64,000 bases of DNA from Bradyrhizobium arachidis (lineage in GTDB: Bacteria > Pseudomonadota > Alphaproteobacteria > Rhizobiales > Xanthobacteraceae): positions 8,556,001 through 8,620,000 of the forward strand of contig NZ_CP077970.1 of assembly GCF_024758505.1 (NCBI RefSeq), given 5' to 3'. Both the position numbers and the translations under genes were made by a program. The notes beneath the pieces are model-generated. The model worked only from the letters and a program-made list of their open reading frames with translations, did not search any database and had not been told where the DNA came from. Shown here piece by piece: positions 44,388-52,974 of this stretch (position 1 is its first letter; the number at the start of each line of letters is the position of its first letter).

Positions 44388-45211
44388 GCGGCTACTCCCT
44401 CCTTGGGTGGTAAGGTTCTGGGTGGCAAAGGAAAGAACATGCTGGTTCGTGCCTGATAGGCGCGGTAGCGCTCGCCGCGCGAGCGCAGCATCTGCGCCTC
44501 CAGCGGCGGAATGCCCGTCACGTGGACCAGGATCCAGTACATGAAGACCGGCGCGAGCAGGCTCGCCCAGCCCCAGGCATAGCCGGCCGACAGCGCGATC
44601 ACGGGATAGGCGAGCCAGGACAGCCATTCGAAGAAGTAGTTCGGGTGCCGCGACCAGCGCCACAGGCCGACATCGCAGACGCGGCCCTTGTTGGCGCCAT
44701 CGTGCCGGAACCGCGTGAGCTGGGCGTCCGCCAGCGCCTCGCCCAAAATGCCGATCAGCAGGATCGCGGCGCCCAAGAAATCCTGAACGCGCAAGGCAGG
44801 CTCAGGGACGTGCGCGGCGACGAAGATCGCAAACACTGGCGGCACCGAGCCGAGCGCCTGGTTCTGGAGGAATATGAACATCCGCCGCGGCGCGTTCAGC
44901 CCCCATGCCCTGGCAAAGTCGGCATAGCGCGGATCATCCGTGATGCCTGATGTGCGGATCGCGATGTGGGTGCCGAGCCGGAGCGACCACAGCATCACCA
45001 GGGCTGCAACGAGCCATTGCCGCGCATTCGGTCCCGCGCCCGCGACCGGCCACAGGGCGCCCCCGGCGCCGACCAGCCCAACCGCGAAGGTCCAGATGGT
45101 GTCCACCCAGCCTGAATTGCCGGTCCGCTCTCGCACGACCCAGGCGAGCGCCATCAGAACAGCCAGCGACAGCGCGATAGCGGCAAGAGCACCGAGATAC
45201 GTCGTCGTCAT
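44384..45211 (-). CDS. DUF1295 membrane protein (steroid 5-alpha-reductase C-terminal-like)
   Basis: A 275-residue membrane protein with about seven segments. The DUF1295 signature is clear: WSLRLGTHIAIRTSG, DPRYADFARAWG, and WSRHPNYFFEWLSWLAY followed by a C-terminal GERYRAYQARTSMFFPLPP. The family uses NADPH-type reductase folds and often sits beside CFA-synthase-like genes. The ATG at 45211 starts MTTTYLGALAAIALSLAVLM; the frame upstream begins with TTG and is weaker. It overlaps the CFA gene by four bases. Confidence 0.9.
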   Translation of the reverse strand: MTTTYLGALAAIALSLAVLMALAWVVRERTGNSGWVDTIWTFAVGLVGAGGALWPVAGAGPNARQWLVAALVMLWSLRLGTHIAIRTSGITDDPRYADFARAWGLNAPRRMFIFLQNQALGSVPPVFAIFVAAHVPEPALRVQDFLGAAILLIGILGEALADAQLTRFRHDGANKGRVCDVGLWRWSRHPNYFFEWLSWLAYPVIALSAGYAWGWASLLAPVFMYWILVHVTGIPPLEAQMLRSRGERYRAYQARTSMFFPLPPRTLPPKEGVAA

Positions 45212-45401
45212 GCAAAAATTCCGACCTAAGCCCAAGGAAACGGAGGAGGAACGCCGAAGTTTTGCAATATACGTCAGGCTTCAAAGCGCGGTTTCAGCTT
45301 TGGGTTCCCCCGCCCCTTGCCGAAATCGGCCAACCTCGCCGCTTTTTTCCGGCTGGCGCTGTGCCATAGTGCCAAAACGCCCGCCTGACGCTTCGTAATG
45401 G

Positions 45402-46427
45402 ATGACATCGGCCATGCCGCCTGGGACTTCGCCCCGCTCCCCCATGGAGATCGAGCTCACAAAACTGTCCTCCCCCAGCGTGTTCCTGGTTCGGATGCTG
45501 GTCTTCCTGGTGCTCTGCTCACTGGTGGGGGTCGTGCTCTACAAGCAGATCATCGTCGCCTTCTTCGCCAATCCGGGCCTTAACGCCCTGATCGGGGGTG
45601 TGCTGTTCATCGGCATCATCCTGGCCTTCCGGCAGGTGATCCGGCTCTACCCGGAGGTCTCCTGGGTCAATAATTTCCGGATCGCCGATCCCGGTCTTGC
45701 CCCCGCCCGCCACCCGAAACTGCTGGCGCCTATGGCGGCGATCCTCGGCGGCGAGCGTTCCGGGCGGATGTCGATTTCGCAGACGACCATGCGGCACCTG
45801 CTCGATTCGATCGCGACCCGCCTCGACGAGGCCCGCGACATCTCGCGCTATATGACGGGGTTGCTGGTGTTCCTCGGCCTGCTCGGCACATTCTGGGGCC
45901 TGATCGAGACGGTCGGCTCGGTCGGCAAGGTGATCGACGGACTGAAGGTCGGCGGCGATGCCGGCGCCCTGTTCGATACGCTCAAGGAAGGCCTCGCCGC
46001 CCCGCTCGGCGGCATGGGCATCTCGTTCTCGAGCTCGCTGTTCGGTCTCGCCGGTTCCCTGATCCTCGGCTTCCTCGATCTGCAGTCGAGCCAGGCCCAA
46101 AACCGGTTCTACACCGACCTCGAAGACTGGCTCGCCACCACGGTGCGCGAATATGGCCGTGGCGAAGCGACCGGTGGCGGGGCTGGCCTTGCCTCCGGCG
46201 AGCTGCAGGCGGCGGTCGAGCGGCTGCGCGGGGTGCTCGAGGAGGGCAGCGCCAGCCGCGGCACGACGGCGGCGATGGCAAACCTTGCGGAAGCCATCCA
46301 GGCGCTGGTCCAGCATATGCGGACCGAGCAGCAGATGATCCGCGAATGGGCCGACGGCCAGGGCGAGCAGAACCGCGAGATCCGCCGCCTGCTCGAACGC
46401 CTCGCGCGCCAACCCGAGAAGAGTTGA
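45402..46427 (+). CDS. MotA/TolQ/ExbB-like proton channel family protein
   Basis: A 341-residue inner-membrane protein with hydrophobic segments at ~30-52, ~58-82, ~150-172 and ~200-225. Residues ~150-230 carry YMTGLLVFLGLLGTFWGLIE and GGMGISFSSSLFGLAGSLIL, the two blocks expected of a MotA/ExbB channel. The C-terminal ~100 residues are a cytoplasmic coiled-coil. It is followed by an OmpA-like gene after 23 bases, and the pair resembles a channel plus peptidoglycan-binding stator unit. The start could be 45402 or ATG 45444 (MEIELTKL); no good site decides. Confidence 0.85.
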   Translation: MTSAMPPGTSPRSPMEIELTKLSSPSVFLVRMLVFLVLCSLVGVVLYKQIIVAFFANPGLNALIGGVLFIGIILAFRQVIRLYPEVSWVNNFRIADPGLAPARHPKLLAPMAAILGGERSGRMSISQTTMRHLLDSIATRLDEARDISRYMTGLLVFLGLLGTFWGLIETVGSVGKVIDGLKVGGDAGALFDTLKEGLAAPLGGMGISFSSSLFGLAGSLILGFLDLQSSQAQNRFYTDLEDWLATTVREYGRGEATGGGAGLASGELQAAVERLRGVLEEGSASRGTTAAMANLAEAIQALVQHMRTEQQMIREWADGQGEQNREIRRLLERLARQPEKS

Positions 46428-46450
46428 TCAAAAAAATCTGAGAGGCCACC

Positions 46451-47479
46451 ATGGCTCTTGCCCGCAGCCGCCGCAGCGACGGCCCCTTCAACTACTGGCC
46501 CGGATTCGTCGACGCGCTGTCGACGCTGGTGCTGTCGATCGTGTTCCTGCTCTCGGTCTTCCTGGTCGTGCAGTTCTTCCTGTCGCAGGAGGTCACGGGC
46601 AAGGACAAGGCGCTGGAGGCGCTCAACGCCAGGATCGCGCAGCTCACCGAGATGCTGTCGCTGGAAAAGCTCGGCAAGCTCTCACTCGACGACCAGGTCT
46701 CACAATTGAAGGCCGGACTCGTTTCGGCCGAGAGCGAGCGCGACCGCCTGAAGGGCCTCTATGAAGGCCTCGCCAATGCCGGCAACGACGCGCAAGGCAA
46801 GGCGTCCGAGCTCACCAAGGCGCTGGATTCGGAGAAGTCGGTCTCGGCGCGGGCGCTCGCGCAGATCGAGGTGCTGAACCAGCAGATCAGCGCGCTACGC
46901 CGGCAACTCGCCGCGCTGGAAGAGGCGCTCAATGCCTCCGAAAAACGCGACAAGGAATCGCAGAGCCGGATCGCCGATCTCGGTTCTCGCTTGAACGTTG
47001 CGTTGGCGCAGCGGGTGCAGGAATTGTCGCGCTATCGCTCCGAATTCTTCGGCCGCCTGCGCGCCATTCTCGGCAACCGGCCGGACATCCGCATCGTCGG
47101 CGACCGCTTCGTGTTCCAGTCCGAAGTGTTCTTCGACACCGGGCAGGCGACGCTGTTGCCCGAGGGCCGCGCCGAGCTCGATACGCTCGCAACCGCCCTG
47201 ATCGAGCTCGACAAGAAGATCCCGGCCGAGATCGCCTGGGTGCTGCGCGTCGACGGCCACACCGATATCCGCCCCGTCACCGGGATAAACTTCAAGTCGA
47301 ACTGGGACCTGTCGGCGGCGCGCGCGATCTCGGTGGTGCAGTACCTGGTCTCGCTCGGCGTGCCGGCGCAGCGCCTGGTCGCCGCCGGCTTTGGCGAATT
47401 CCAGCCGCTCGATACCGGCAACACCGAAGAAGCCTACAAGCGCAACCGCCGCATCGAGCTGAAGCTGACGGAACGGTAG
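46451..47479 (+). CDS. OmpA/MotB-like protein paired with the channel
   Basis: A 342-residue protein. One membrane segment at ~20-42 (ALSTLVLSIVFLLSVFLVVQ), a long periplasmic coiled coil (~50-180), and a C-terminal OmpA-like peptidoglycan domain (~205-342) with VLRVDGHTDIRPV, NWDLSAARAISVVQYL and NRRIELKLTER. The segment before the coiled coil is where MotB-type channel aspartates would lie; a residue D in YWPGFVDALST fits. The pair probably anchors an ion-driven complex to the cell wall. This arrangement is common in alphaproteobacteria and is distinct from flagellar motAB. Confidence 0.87.
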   Translation: MALARSRRSDGPFNYWPGFVDALSTLVLSIVFLLSVFLVVQFFLSQEVTGKDKALEALNARIAQLTEMLSLEKLGKLSLDDQVSQLKAGLVSAESERDRLKGLYEGLANAGNDAQGKASELTKALDSEKSVSARALAQIEVLNQQISALRRQLAALEEALNASEKRDKESQSRIADLGSRLNVALAQRVQELSRYRSEFFGRLRAILGNRPDIRIVGDRFVFQSEVFFDTGQATLLPEGRAELDTLATALIELDKKIPAEIAWVLRVDGHTDIRPVTGINFKSNWDLSAARAISVVQYLVSLGVPAQRLVAAGFGEFQPLDTGNTEEAYKRNRRIELKLTER

Positions 47480-47496
47480 TGGCTTCCCTTATGGCA

Positions 47497-47578
47497 GTCA
47501 TTCCGGGGCGATGCGAAGCATCGAACCCGGAATCTCGAGGTTCCGGGTCTGGTGCTTGCGCACCATCCCGGAATGACG
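47497..47578. repeat. intergenic palindrome family A, complete copy
   Basis: GTCATTCCGGGGCG and CATCCCGGAATGAC are outer arms; GAACCCGGAATCTCGAG and GGTTCCGGGTC are inner. It lies between the OmpA-like gene and the GNAT gene. Confidence 0.88.
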
Positions 47579-47588
47579 GTGTAACTCA

Positions 47589-48032
47589 ATGAGCACCCAC
47601 ATCCGCCCCTACGCGGCCGCCGACGAGGCGGCCGCGATCGACGTCTGGCATCGCACCTGGCAACAGGCCTATCCGCAGATCGACTTTGCGGCGCGGCTCG
47701 ACTGGTGGCGCGAACGCTGGCGCAAGGAGCTGGTGCCGAAGGCCGAGATCGCGGTCGCGGAGCTGGACGGCACGCTGATCGGCTTCGTCACCATCGACGG
47801 CGAAGGCTACCTCGATCAGCTCGTGGTCGCGCCGGAGCATTGGGGCTCCGACGCCGCGCGGCTGCTGGTGGACGAAGCCAAGCGCCTCTCACCCGGCGGC
47901 ATCACGCTGCTCGTCAACAAGGACAACGCCCGCGCCATCCGCTTCTACGAGCGCAACGGGTTTGCCCATGCGGGCGATGACGTCAATCCGACCTCGGGGC
48001 GGCCGGTGCTGAAGATGGCGTGGAAGCCGTAG
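47589..48032 (+). CDS. GNAT family N-acetyltransferase
   Basis: A 147-residue acetyltransferase starting MSTHIRPYAAADEAAAIDVW. The acetyl-CoA region is LDQLVVAPEHWGSDAARLLV, in which the usual Q/R-x-x-G-x-G/A pattern is relaxed (EHWGSDAA). NARAIRFYERNGFAHAGD is a clear motif B. The substrate is unknown; it stands alone between two repeats. Confidence 0.85.
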   Translation: MSTHIRPYAAADEAAAIDVWHRTWQQAYPQIDFAARLDWWRERWRKELVPKAEIAVAELDGTLIGFVTIDGEGYLDQLVVAPEHWGSDAARLLVDEAKRLSPGGITLLVNKDNARAIRFYERNGFAHAGDDVNPTSGRPVLKMAWKP

Positions 48033-48073
48033 GGGTGGAAGCCGTAGCCGTTGCAGCCGGCCCCACACTCCGC

Positions 48074-48176
48074 TGTCATGCTCCGGCTTGACCGGGGCAT
48101 CCAGTACGCCGCGGCTTCTCCGTATCCCATTACTGCCTCTGGAATACTGGATCACCCGCCTTCGCGGGTGATGACG
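48074..48176. repeat. intergenic repeat family C, copy 3
   Basis: Starts CTGTCATGCTCCGGCTTGAC, contains GGCATCCAGTACGCCGCGGC and ends ATCACCCGCCTTCGCGGGTG then ATGACG. It separates convergent genes. Confidence 0.85.
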
Positions 48177-48203
48177 CCTGAGAACGGGGAAGCAGGCGAG
48201 CTC

Positions 48204-50066
48204 TCACGCCCCTTCGAACTGCAACCGTGCCAGCCGTGCATAGAGCCCGTTCGCCGCAACCAGCTCGGCATGCGTACCCTGCTCGACGATCCTGCCCTGG
48301 TCCATCACCAGGATGCGGTCGCAGGACAGCACGGTCGCGAGGCGGTGCGCGATCACGATGGTGGTGCGGTGGCTCATCAGCTCTTCCAGCGCGGTCTGCA
48401 CCAGCGTCTCGCTTTCCGCATCCAGCGACGAGGTCGCCTCGTCCAGCAGCAGGAGCGGCGCGTCGCGCAAAATGGCGCGCGCAATCGCGATGCGCTGGCG
48501 CTGGCCGCCTGACAGCGTCACGCCACGCTCGCCGAGCGGCGCTTCAAAACCCTCGGGCAGGCGGCGGATGAATTCGGCGGCATGCGCGAGCTCGGCGGCA
48601 CGCTCGACCTCGGCATCGGTCGCATCGGGCCGGCCGAAGCGGATGTTTTCGCGCGCGGTCGCGGCGAACACCACGGATTCCTGCGGCACCAGCGCGATGC
48701 GGGCGCGTAGCTCGCGCGGATCGGCCGATTTGAGGGGCACGCCGTCGAGCGAGATCGCGCCCGTCGTGGGATCGTAGAAGCGCAACAGAAGATGAAACAG
48801 CGTGCTCTTGCCGGCGCCGGAGGGGCCGACGATCGCGACCTTCTCGCCGGGGCGCACCGCGAGCGACACGGCATCGAGCACGTTGACATCGGGCCGCGCC
48901 GGATAGGCGAAGGAGACCTTCTCAAAGCCGACCTCGCCGCGCGCAGGCGACGGCAGCGCGCGTGGCGCAGCCGGCACGGTGATCTCGGGCTGGACATGCA
49001 AAATCTCGAACAGGCGTTCGGCAGCACCTGATGCCGCCGAGACCTCGCCCCAGACTTCGCTGAGCTGGCCGAGGCCGGCGGCCGCAAACGCCGCGTAAAG
49101 CACGAACTGGCCGAGCCGGCCCGGCGTGATGCTTCCGGTGAGCACGTCATGCGAACCGATCCAGAGGATCGCGACCACGCTCGAGAACACGATGAAGATG
49201 ATGATGGCCGTGAGCACCGCACGGGCCTGCGTCGAGGTGCGCGCCGCCTCATAGGCTTGCTCGACCTCGCCACCAAAACGGCGCTGTGCAAAAGCTTCGC
49301 TGGTATAGGCCTGCACGGTGCGGATCGCGCCGACCAGCTCGGACGCATAGGCCGAGGCGTCGGCGAGCGTGTCCTGCGCGTTGCGCGACAGCCGCCGCAC
49401 CCAGCGCCCGAAGGCAACCAGCGGCAGCACGATGAGGGGAATGGCGAGCAGCACGAAGCCGGACAGACGCGGGCTCGTGATCACCATCATCGCCACCGCG
49501 CCAAAAAACATCATCAGATTGCGCAGCGCGATCGAGACGGAAGCTCCGACCGCGGACTTGATCTGGGTGGTGTCGGCGGTGAGCCGCGAGACCAGCTCGC
49601 CGCTGCGCGCGGAATCGAAGAATTTTGGCGACAGCGACAACAAATGGGCGAACACGTCGCGCCGGAGATCGGCGACGATGCGCTCGCCGATCGTCATCAC
49701 GAGGTAGTAGCGCGCGGCACTGGCGAGAGCGAGCACCGCGACCACGGCGATCATGACCGAGAAGTAGCTGTTGATCAGCGCGATGCCTTCCGGCGTCAGG
49801 CCGAAATCGATCATGCGCCTGACCGCGACCGGCACGAGCAGCGTCGTCAGCGCCGCAATCGTCAGCGCGATGAAGGCGAGCATGGCGCGGCCGCGATAGC
49901 GGGCGACATAGGGCGCAAGCGCGAGCAGCGGCCGCAGTCGCGCGCGCCCCTTGGCCGGTTCCCTGGCCGGCTGCTCGATCAACTCGGCTTCGATCGAGGG
50001 GGTTTCGGCGGGCTTGGTCGCGCCCTTGTCGCGATAGCCATCGTCAAGCCGTTCCACAGCGCTCAT
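48204..50066 (-). CDS. ABC exporter, fused permease and ATPase (MsbA-like)
   Basis: A 620-residue half-transporter that functions as a homodimer or with a partner. The membrane domain (~45-345) has about six segments. The nucleotide-binding domain has Walker [10 protein letters not shown] (near residue 410), the signature [18 protein letters not shown] and Walker [13 protein letters not shown]. The ATG at 50066 begins [15 protein letters not shown]. Family members export lipids, peptides or drugs; the substrate is not shown. It is divergent from rpmE. Confidence 0.93.
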   Translation of the reverse strand: MSAVERLDDGYRDKGATKPAETPSIEAELIEQPAREPAKGRARLRPLLALAPYVARYRGRAMLAFIALTIAALTTLLVPVAVRRMIDFGLTPEGIALINSYFSVMIAVVAVLALASAARYYLVMTIGERIVADLRRDVFAHLLSLSPKFFDSARSGELVSRLTADTTQIKSAVGASVSIALRNLMMFFGAVAMMVITSPRLSGFVLLAIPLIVLPLVAFGRWVRRLSRNAQDTLADASAYASELVGAIRTVQAYTSEAFAQRRFGGEVEQAYEAARTSTQARAVLTAIIIFIVFSSVVAILWIGSHDVLTGSITPGRLGQFVLYAAFAAAGLGQLSEVWGEVSAASGAAERLFEILHVQPEITVPAAPRALPSPARGEVGFEKVSFAYPARPDVNVLDAVSLAVRPGEKVAIVGPSGAGKSTLFHLLLRFYDPTTGAISLDGVPLKSADPRELRARIALVPQESVVFAATARENIRFGRPDATDAEVERAAELAHAAEFIRRLPEGFEAPLGERGVTLSGGQRQRIAIARAILRDAPLLLLDEATSSLDAESETLVQTALEELMSHRTTIVIAHRLATVLSCDRILVMDQGRIVEQGTHAELVAANGLYARLARLQFEGA

Positions 50067-50268
50067 GAGCTCAAGACCCAAAGGATGAAGTCCGCTCCCA
50101 ATAGGCCGGTGAAAGGGGAGTGGCAAATCCGGGGTGTCCCTTAGGGGCTCCCCCGGTTTTACCGGCCGCCAATGGCTTGTTTTGGGGGGCTTCGTGGGGT
50201 ATAGAGCCGCCCAAATCCGTCATTCGATAGCCACTCAAGATGAGGCGCCGGGGCGCCGAGGAATTGCC

Positions 50269-50496
50269 ATGAAAGCCGAAATTCACCCGAATTATCATAC
50301 GATTACGGTCGTGATGACCGATGGCACCGAGTACTTGACCCGCTCCACCTGGGGCAAGGAAGGCGACAAGCTGCACCTCGACATCGACCCGAAGTCGCAC
50401 CCGGCCTGGACCGGCGGTACCCAGCAGCTCATGGACCGCGGCGGCCGCGTCTCCCGCTTCCAGAAGAAGTTCTCGGGCTTCCTCAAGAAGGATTGA
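50269..50496 (+). CDS. rpmE: 50S ribosomal protein L31
   Basis: A 75-residue ribosomal protein starting [20 protein letters not shown]. It ends [12 protein letters not shown]. The zinc-binding cysteines of some L31 proteins are absent, so it is the zinc-free type. The start is fixed by family length; the frame stays open 45 codons upstream. A strong terminator follows at 50522. Confidence 0.97.
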   Translation: MKAEIHPNYHTITVVMTDGTEYLTRSTWGKEGDKLHLDIDPKSHPAWTGGTQQLMDRGGRVSRFQKKFSGFLKKD

Positions 50497-50521
50497 TCGG
50501 CCCCATCAGGCCGAGACGAAG

Positions 50522-50553
50522 AACGCCCCTGGCTCGCCAGGGGCGTTTTTGTT
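50522..50553 (+). terminator. rho-independent terminator after rpmE
   Basis: AACGCCCCTGG (50522-50532) and CCAGGGGCGTT (50537-50547) form an 11-bp stem with loop CTCG, followed by a T-rich run. It ends the rpmE transcript 26 bases after the stop codon. The convergent membrane protein gene ends just beyond. Confidence 0.92.
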
Positions 50554-50563
50554 TGTCGCGGCG

Positions 50564-51268
50564 TCACGCGCCTCGCGCGATCTGCACACCCGCGACGGCA
50601 AAGAACACCGAGCCCAACGCGATCGATAGGCCTGCGCCCTGCCCCATGGGCAGCCCCAGGAAGCAAGCGAGGGCGGCGAGGCTGGCCGCAACGCCGATCG
50701 CCACGCCGAGCAACGCCATCGATCGGCTCAGCATTGGCGCTTGTGCGCGCGTTTCGTCGGCGAGCGCCAACGCAGTTCCGGATCCGAACGCCAACGTCCC
50801 CAGCATGAATAGGGCATCAAACAGAAGCTTGAAGCCGGCGAAGGCGGCAGCGCCGTCGCCGCGAGCGGCCATGGGGCCGAGGACATAGCCCGCGACAGCA
50901 TCGACCAGGATAAACACGACGATGCTGAGCAGGATCGCAGTCCAGCCTGCCGCTGCGGTACTCCGTCCGCGCCGCGCAAGTTCCAGCACGATCAGGAGAG
51001 CGCCCGTCGCCATCACGACATCGGAGAAAATCCCAACCCTTCCCGCGGCGGACAACATGCCTGCACCGGCAGCAGTCCCTGCGAGCGCGAGATCGATCGG
51101 AAAAGCCGGCAAGGCCGCGGCGGGCGGCGCTAACGCGTAGAGCGCGCTGGTGACGGCGACGCCGAACGAGCCCAGCGCGAGCGCTGCGCCGGCCGCTCTC
51201 TGAATGGACACCGTGCCGCGCCCTGACGTCGGCCGGCCGGCGAGATCAAGCGTGGCTGAACTGGCCAT
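50564..51268 (-). CDS. multi-pass membrane protein, hypothetical
   Basis: A 234-residue, strongly hydrophobic protein with six or seven segments (for example ILLSIVVFILVDAVAGYVLG and LGVAIGVAASLAALACFLGL). No catalytic motif or family is recognised; it resembles small multipass proteins encoded beside HxlR regulators. ATG 51268 starts MASSATLDLAGRPTSG; another ATG lies seven codons upstream (51289) and would run towards the operator. It is divergent from the HxlR regulator and is probably its target. Confidence 0.75.
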   Translation of the reverse strand: MASSATLDLAGRPTSGRGTVSIQRAAGAALALGSFGVAVTSALYALAPPAAALPAFPIDLALAGTAAGAGMLSAAGRVGIFSDVVMATGALLIVLELARRGRSTAAAGWTAILLSIVVFILVDAVAGYVLGPMAARGDGAAAFAGFKLLFDALFMLGTLAFGSGTALALADETRAQAPMLSRSMALLGVAIGVAASLAALACFLGLPMGQGAGLSIALGSVFFAVAGVQIARGA

Positions 51269-51300
51269 GGCAAAGCTCCCTGTTGCCAATCTTCAGGATT

Positions 51301-51345
51301 GGTTGCAGAGTGAAACCATACACATTTTGGTTTCACTCTGCAACC
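51301..51345. promoter_or_regulatory. perfect 17+17 palindromic operator between HxlR and membrane gene
   Basis: GGTTGCAGAGTGAAACC (51301-51317) and GGTTTCACTCTGCAACC (51329-51345) are exact inverted repeats around an 11-base AT-rich centre. The right arm ends one base before the HxlR ATG. The length and symmetry suit a dimer of winged-helix regulators binding between the two genes. Confidence 0.85.
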
Positions 51346-51825
51346 ATGGCTGGCAAGACCGACCTGTCCGAACTGAACTGTTCGCTGGCCCGCACGCTCG
51401 ATATCGTCGGCGACTGGTGGACACTGCTCGTGATCCGTGACGCCTTTCTCGGCGTCAGGCGCTTTGGCGATTTCCAGCGAAGCCTCGGGATTGCGAAGAA
51501 CATTCTGGCGACGCGGCTGGAGCGTCTGGTCGCCGACGGCATTCTGGAGCGCAGCGGTCCGGACAAGCGCCCGCAATATCAACCGACGGAGAAGGGCCGC
51601 GCGCTGGTGCCTGCGATGGTCGCCCTGATGCAATGGGGCGACAAATATGCATCGTCGGGCAAGCCGCCGGTCACCGTCACGGATGCCGAGGGTCGGCCGG
51701 TGTCGCCTGTCAAATTGCAAAGCCGCGGCGGTGAGGTCAGCGCAACCGCAATCCGCTTCCATCCAGGACCCGGCGCGAATGCACGAACGCGCGCCTTCTT
51801 CGACGCGCTGTCGACGGAGGATTAG
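51346..51825 (+). CDS. HxlR family transcriptional regulator
   Basis: A 159-residue winged-helix regulator starting MAGKTDLSELNCSLARTLDI. The HxlR pattern follows: VGDWWTLLVIRDAFLGVRRF, then LERLVADGILERSGPDKRPQ and YQPTEKGRALVPAMVALMQW. Cys near residue 12 fits the family's common redox- or aldehyde-sensing cysteine. The ATG lies directly after the operator palindrome, which suggests the protein controls itself and the divergent membrane gene. Confidence 0.92.
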   Translation: MAGKTDLSELNCSLARTLDIVGDWWTLLVIRDAFLGVRRFGDFQRSLGIAKNILATRLERLVADGILERSGPDKRPQYQPTEKGRALVPAMVALMQWGDKYASSGKPPVTVTDAEGRPVSPVKLQSRGGEVSATAIRFHPGPGANARTRAFFDALSTED

Positions 51826-51847
51826 TTTTTTGTTTGTGGACGGGTCA

Positions 51848-52010
51848 CCCGTCATCCTGAGGTGCGAGCCGTGCGGCGCAACGCGCCGCATGGAGAGCCT
51901 CGAAGGATGAACGGCCCCCGCATCGACAGCCGGGCCGTCGCCCTTCGAGGGCCGCTGAAGAAGCGGCCACCTCCAGCGACAACGGCTTCGCCGTTGCGCG
52001 GGGGTGACGG
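51848..52010. repeat. intergenic repeat family D, copy 2
   Basis: CCCGTCATCCTGAGGTGCGA at the left and GTTGCGCGGGGGTGACGG at the right; the internal order (CCTCGAAGGATGA, CCCTTCGAGG, ACCTCCAGCGACAACGGC) matches copy 1 at 5346. It fills the gap before rcdA. Confidence 0.85.
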
Positions 52011-52036
52011 TTCAATTGCCGCGATGTCTTGAGGTC

Positions 52037-52549
52037 TTACCGCTCGAACGCGGCCTTGAGCGCGTTGAGCTGCGGCACCAGGGGATTGCCGATCGGCACG
52101 CGTTCCGGGGCCGGTGTGTGAATGCTGGTGTCGAGGCGGCGCACGCGCGACTGCAGGCTCATCGAGCGCGAGATCAACGTCTGCAACTGCTCCGGCAATT
52201 TCTCGATCGTATCAGTGGGGCCGGGATCGGCGGCGGTGAGCTTCACCTTGGTCTTCTCGCGATTGGCTTGGACCAGCGTCATCTCGCCTTCCTTCACCGC
52301 GCGGTGCAGCAGCAGCCAGGAGGCGAGTTGCATCAAGCGCGTGGTGAGCCGCATGCTTTCGGTCGCGTAGGTGAGGCTGACGGCGCGATCGAGCGCCTTG
52401 GCCTCGGTTCGGCCGGCGCCATCGAGATAGGCGGCGGTCTCCTCGACCAGATCCATGCCTTCGCGGAACAAGGTGCTGAACGCGGCGGAATTGGTGAACC
52501 GCTCGCTGAGTTGAACCAGAGCGCCCTCGGCTTGCGAACGGTCCGACAT
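52037..52549 (-). CDS. rcdA: RcdA-family (DUF1465) protease adaptor
   Basis: A 170-residue protein of the DUF1465 family, which includes RcdA, an adaptor that delivers CtrA and other proteins to ClpXP for degradation in Caulobacter. Features are LVEETAAYLDGAGRTEAKAL, AVSLTYATESMRLTTRLMQL and ASWLLLHRAVKEGEMT, a helical bundle that binds cargo. The C-terminal tail (~135-170) is flexible. It would act in the cytoplasm at the cell cycle switch. It reads away from the candidate small RNA. Confidence 0.85.
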   Translation of the reverse strand: MSDRSQAEGALVQLSERFTNSAAFSTLFREGMDLVEETAAYLDGAGRTEAKALDRAVSLTYATESMRLTTRLMQLASWLLLHRAVKEGEMTLVQANREKTKVKLTAADPGPTDTIEKLPEQLQTLISRSMSLQSRVRRLDTSIHTPAPERVPIGNPLVPQLNALKAAFER

Positions 52550-52739
52550 GGTTAACGCCCCTTACGCCACAGTTTACTGTTTGACCTGCCCGGTTAACGC
52601 GCCGGGTTATGATGAACAAATCATTGCGCGGGCGGGGTGCGGAGTCCAGCGGCAACCGCGTTTACGGTTACCGCGCGCTCTGGGCCCACGATGAGTGACG
52701 AAAACGTCACAAGCCTCGGCGCACGGGGGCGCGCGGCGC

Positions 52740-52768
52740 AAAAAAAGAGCCGCCGGAGACCGGCGGCT
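52740..52768 (-). terminator. rho-independent terminator on the minus strand
   Basis: AGCCGCCGG (52768-52760 on the minus strand) and CCGGCGGCT (52756-52748) pair around TCT, followed by C and seven T. It stops leftward transcription. The next gene to the right is DUF1192, 200 bases away, so it may end that gene or a small RNA. Confidence 0.85.
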
Positions 52769-52880
52769 TTGAAAGTTGATAACAGGGAGGCGTCAAACAG
52801 AGTGGACAGGAGCCACTCGGTGTCCAAACGAGGACAGTTCCAGTCATAAACTCGAAAGCTTAATCGACCGTAAACGAGCT
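52748..52880 (-). ncRNA. small RNA candidate ending in the terminator
   Basis: About 130 bases on the minus strand lead into a strong terminator. The open reading in this stretch is not protein-like. A hairpin GAGTGGC-TCCTGTC-CACTC lies within, and CCTCCCTG-type unpaired anti-Shine-Dalgarno text lies before the terminator. A CtrA-like box (TTTA-N7-TTAA on the minus strand) is at its 5' end. It might instead be the 3' untranslated end of DUF1192. The 5' end is not fixed. Confidence 0.35.
52860..52874. promoter_or_regulatory. CtrA-like box, TTAA-N7-TAAA
   Basis: TTAA at 52860-52863 and TAAA at 52871-52874 are seven bases apart, one change from the full TTAA-N7-TTAA CtrA site. It lies near rcdA, whose product controls CtrA, and at the 5' side of the small-RNA candidate. 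One mismatch makes chance possible. Confidence 0.3.
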
Positions 52881-52974
52881 AATTTTTTCAGGCTTCGTTA
52901 GCCACGTCGGCCATTGGCCGAGTGGTGGCGGGAACAATCCCTCCCCCACGTCGCTCCGGCGAAGGCCGGGGCCA

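Larger units (their letters stand above)
52550..52974. other. 425-base gap with terminator and small-RNA candidate
   Basis: No protein gene is supported. It holds the rcdA promoter, a minus-strand terminator at 52740-52768, and a possible transcript between it and about 52880. A CtrA-like half-matching site lies at 52860-52874. The right end, towards DUF1192, carries a GCTCCGGCGAAGGCCGG hairpin. Confidence 0.6.

Noticed and set aside
45402..47479. The channel/OmpA pair as a Zorya-type defence system.
   Set aside because: ZorAB is followed by helicase or nuclease genes. Here a repeat and a GNAT follow, so defence is not supported.
52621..52827. A 68-codon minus-strand frame over the terminator.
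   Set aside because: It reads through the terminator hairpin and T-run and resembles no protein.
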